Source of the DNA: Chloroflexota bacterium
GTDB taxonomy: Bacteria; Chloroflexota; Dehalococcoidia; Dehalococcoidales; RBG-16-60-22
Direction of reading: 5' to 3'
DNA: 15,907 nt
NCBI GenBank assembly: GCA_016190585.1
Contig: JACPQH010000043.1
Coordinates: 1-15,907, forward strand
Under the pieces are notes generated by a model. That model had not been told where the DNA came from and did not search any database. It saw only the letters and a list, made by a program, of their open reading frames with translations. Below, piece after piece: positions 14,617-15,907 of the stretch. The position numbers were made by a program, and so were the translations under genes. The number at the start of each line of letters is the position of its first letter. The first letter of the stretch is position 1.

Positions 14617-15787
14617 GGAGGATGGGCAGGCCGGCCTCCAGGGTCTTCAGGTCCTCTTTCTTGTAGGTGTCAGGCAGCGGCACCCCCGGGACAACCTTGG
14701 GCCCGCCGCCGTGCATCTTGAGAGCGCGGATAGTGGCGACCAGGATGGAGACATGCGGTTTGAGCCCGCTGTAGCGGCACTTGACGTTCCAGAACTTCTC
14801 GAAGCCGATATCGGCCGCGAAACCGCTCTCGGTCACGTGGTAGTCAAACATCTTGAGGCCCAGCCGGTCGGCGATGATGGAGGACTGGCCGACGGCGATA
14901 TTGGCGAAGGGCCCGGCGTGGACCATGACCGGCTGGTATTCCACGGTGGAGCAGAGGGTGGGGTTGATGGTGTTGCGCATCCAGGCGGTCATGGCGCCGG
15001 CCACCTCGATGTCGCCGGTGGTCACCGGTTTGCCTCGCCTGTCGTAGGCCAGCGTGATCTCCGCCAGTCGTTTGCGCAGGTCAGCCAGGTCCCGGACGAT
15101 GGCGAGGATGGCCATAAGCTCGGAGCTGACGGCGATACCGAACCGGGACTGCATCAGGTAGCCGTCCATGCGGCCGCCGAGGCCGATGATGATGTTGCGC
15201 AGGCTCTGGGCGCAGAAATCGATGACCCAGCCGAACTCGACGCGCGACGGGTCAATATCGAACCGGCGCAGCCGGGTCAGGCGATCGAGCTGCTCGTCGG
15301 TGTAGTTGCGCTCGTGCTGCATCCTGGCGTTCAGGGCGACCATGGCCAGGTTGTGGGCGTTCATAATATCATTGATGTCCCCGGTCAGGCCGAGGGACAG
15401 CTCGGTCATGGGAATGAGGAGCGCGTTGCCGCCGCCGGCCGCCGTGCCCTTGATGTTCATAGTCGGGCCGCCGGAGGGCTGGCGGATACACCCGCCGACG
15501 TTGACGCCGCGCTTGCCCAGGCCTTCGATGACGCCCATGGTCGTGGTCGTCTTGCCCTCACCCAGCGGCGTGGGCGTAATGGCGGTTACCTCGATATACT
15601 TGCCGTCAGGCCGGTCCTTCAGCCGCTCCATGATCTTCATGAAGTCGAGCTTGGCAATGCGCCCGTAAGGCAGCAGCTCGTCTTTTTGCAGGTCAAGCCT
15701 TTCCCGCCACTCGTCGGGAGCGGGCATGTTGGCCTCGGCGGCATCGCCAATCTGCCATTCCGCCATTTTGGTCGCGTCGTAAGCCAC
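14525..15787 (-). pseudogene. fhs: Formate--tetrahydrofolate ligase, N-terminal part, frame broken at about residue 395
   Basis: ATP-dependent ligase making 10-formyl-THF from formate, the entry step of the methyl branch. The start is GTG at 15785-15787, with AGGAGG at 15793-15798. The P-loop is PTPLGEGKT at residues 72-80, followed by [19 protein letters not shown]. Later signatures include [34 protein letters not shown], and [14 protein letters not shown] near 365-378. After LEAG (383-386) the sequence stops matching the family, and the frame ends in a basic, low-quality tail ([14 protein letters not shown]). The correct family sequence resumes in another frame at about 14607. About 47 bases appear to be missing between 14605 and 14641. 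Either this strain's gene is inactivated or the assembly lost bases. The N-terminus is somewhat longer than in the 559-residue Moorella enzyme. Confidence 0.85.
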
Positions 15788-15792
15788 AAGAA

Positions 15793-15798
15793 CCTCCT
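15793..15798 (-). promoter_or_regulatory. Shine-Dalgarno supporting the fhs GTG start
   Basis: AGGAGG lies 5 bases before the GTG at 15785-15787, in the 35-base gap after the upstream gene. It supports a GTG start. No promoter-like element is evident in this short gap. Confidence 0.6.
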
Positions 15799-15822
15799 AA
15801 CAGAATTTTATTCGCTGATTGT

Positions 15823-15907
15823 TTACGTCTGGCCGGCCACCAGCTTGCGGAAGATGTTAGCTATCTCGGCGCTGACCGCCGGGCTGGCCCCGAGCACGGC
15901 ATACCCC
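15823..15907 (-). CDS. C-terminal fragment of an unrecognised upstream gene
   Basis: A minus-strand frame enters from the right edge and ends at TAA (15823-15825). It gives 27 residues, ending FRKLVAGQT, with an alanine-rich segment LGASPAVSAEIANI before it. No other minus-strand frame stays open across to a sensible stop before fhs; one of them stops after 16 codons. I cannot assign a family from so short a piece. It is 35 bases upstream of fhs on the same strand and probably belongs to the same transcription unit. Confidence 0.55.
   Translation of the reverse strand, partial: GYAVLGASPAVSAEIANIFRKLVAGQT

Overview
The window is a tightly packed run of genes, all on the minus strand, that encodes most of a bacterial Wood-Ljungdahl (reductive acetyl-CoA) pathway. 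It contains both the carbonyl-branch core (CO dehydrogenase, acetyl-CoA synthase, corrinoid iron-sulfur protein, methyltransferase and two maturation or reactivation factors) and folate enzymes of the methyl branch. The organism is therefore a strict anaerobe that makes or breaks down acetyl-CoA: an acetogen, a syntroph, or a respirer using the pathway for carbon. The DNA is GC-rich. The ACS has the N-terminal domain and the two-gene AcsA/AcsB arrangement of bacteria, not the archaeal Cdh layout. An uncultured Dehalococcoidia-like Chloroflexota or a Desulfobacterota-like bacterium would fit, but the lineage is a low-confidence guess.

In transcription order (right to left): the last 27 codons of an unrecognised gene (15823-15907); fhs, formate-tetrahydrofolate ligase, with a broken reading frame (14062-15787); a ferredoxin/ASKHA reductive activator of the corrinoid protein (12077-14044); the nickel-insertion ATPase cooC (11322-12080); folD (10422-11309); a 60-residue protein of unknown function (10226-10408); acsD (9263-10210); acsA/cooS (7279-9246); acsB (5044-7251); acsC (3684-5033); acsE (2796-3674); a DUF3786-like protein (about 2102-2761); a NuoE/HymA-like [2Fe-2S] subunit (1651-2124); and a NuoF/HymB-like flavoprotein subunit that runs off the left edge (1-1635).

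Together they would work as follows. Fhs loads formate onto tetrahydrofolate. FolD carries the product through methenyl- to methylene-THF. A methylene-THF reductase, not in the window, makes methyl-THF. AcsE moves the methyl group to the cobalt of AcsCD. AcsA reduces CO2 to CO. AcsB joins CO, methyl and CoA. CooC serves the nickel sites and the ASKHA protein rescues oxidised Co(II). The NuoEF-like pair would supply or accept electrons through NAD(P)H as part of a larger complex whose partners lie outside.

Gaps between genes are about 9-35 bases or overlaps. No gene-free stretch over 300 bases exists, and I see no convincing promoter, terminator, tRNA, rRNA, CRISPR array or mobile element. The points most worth checking are the fhs lesion (about 47 bases apparently missing), the small conserved-looking ORF between folD and acsD, and the DUF3786 gene, which has no ATG/GTG/TTG start where its conserved N-terminus should begin.
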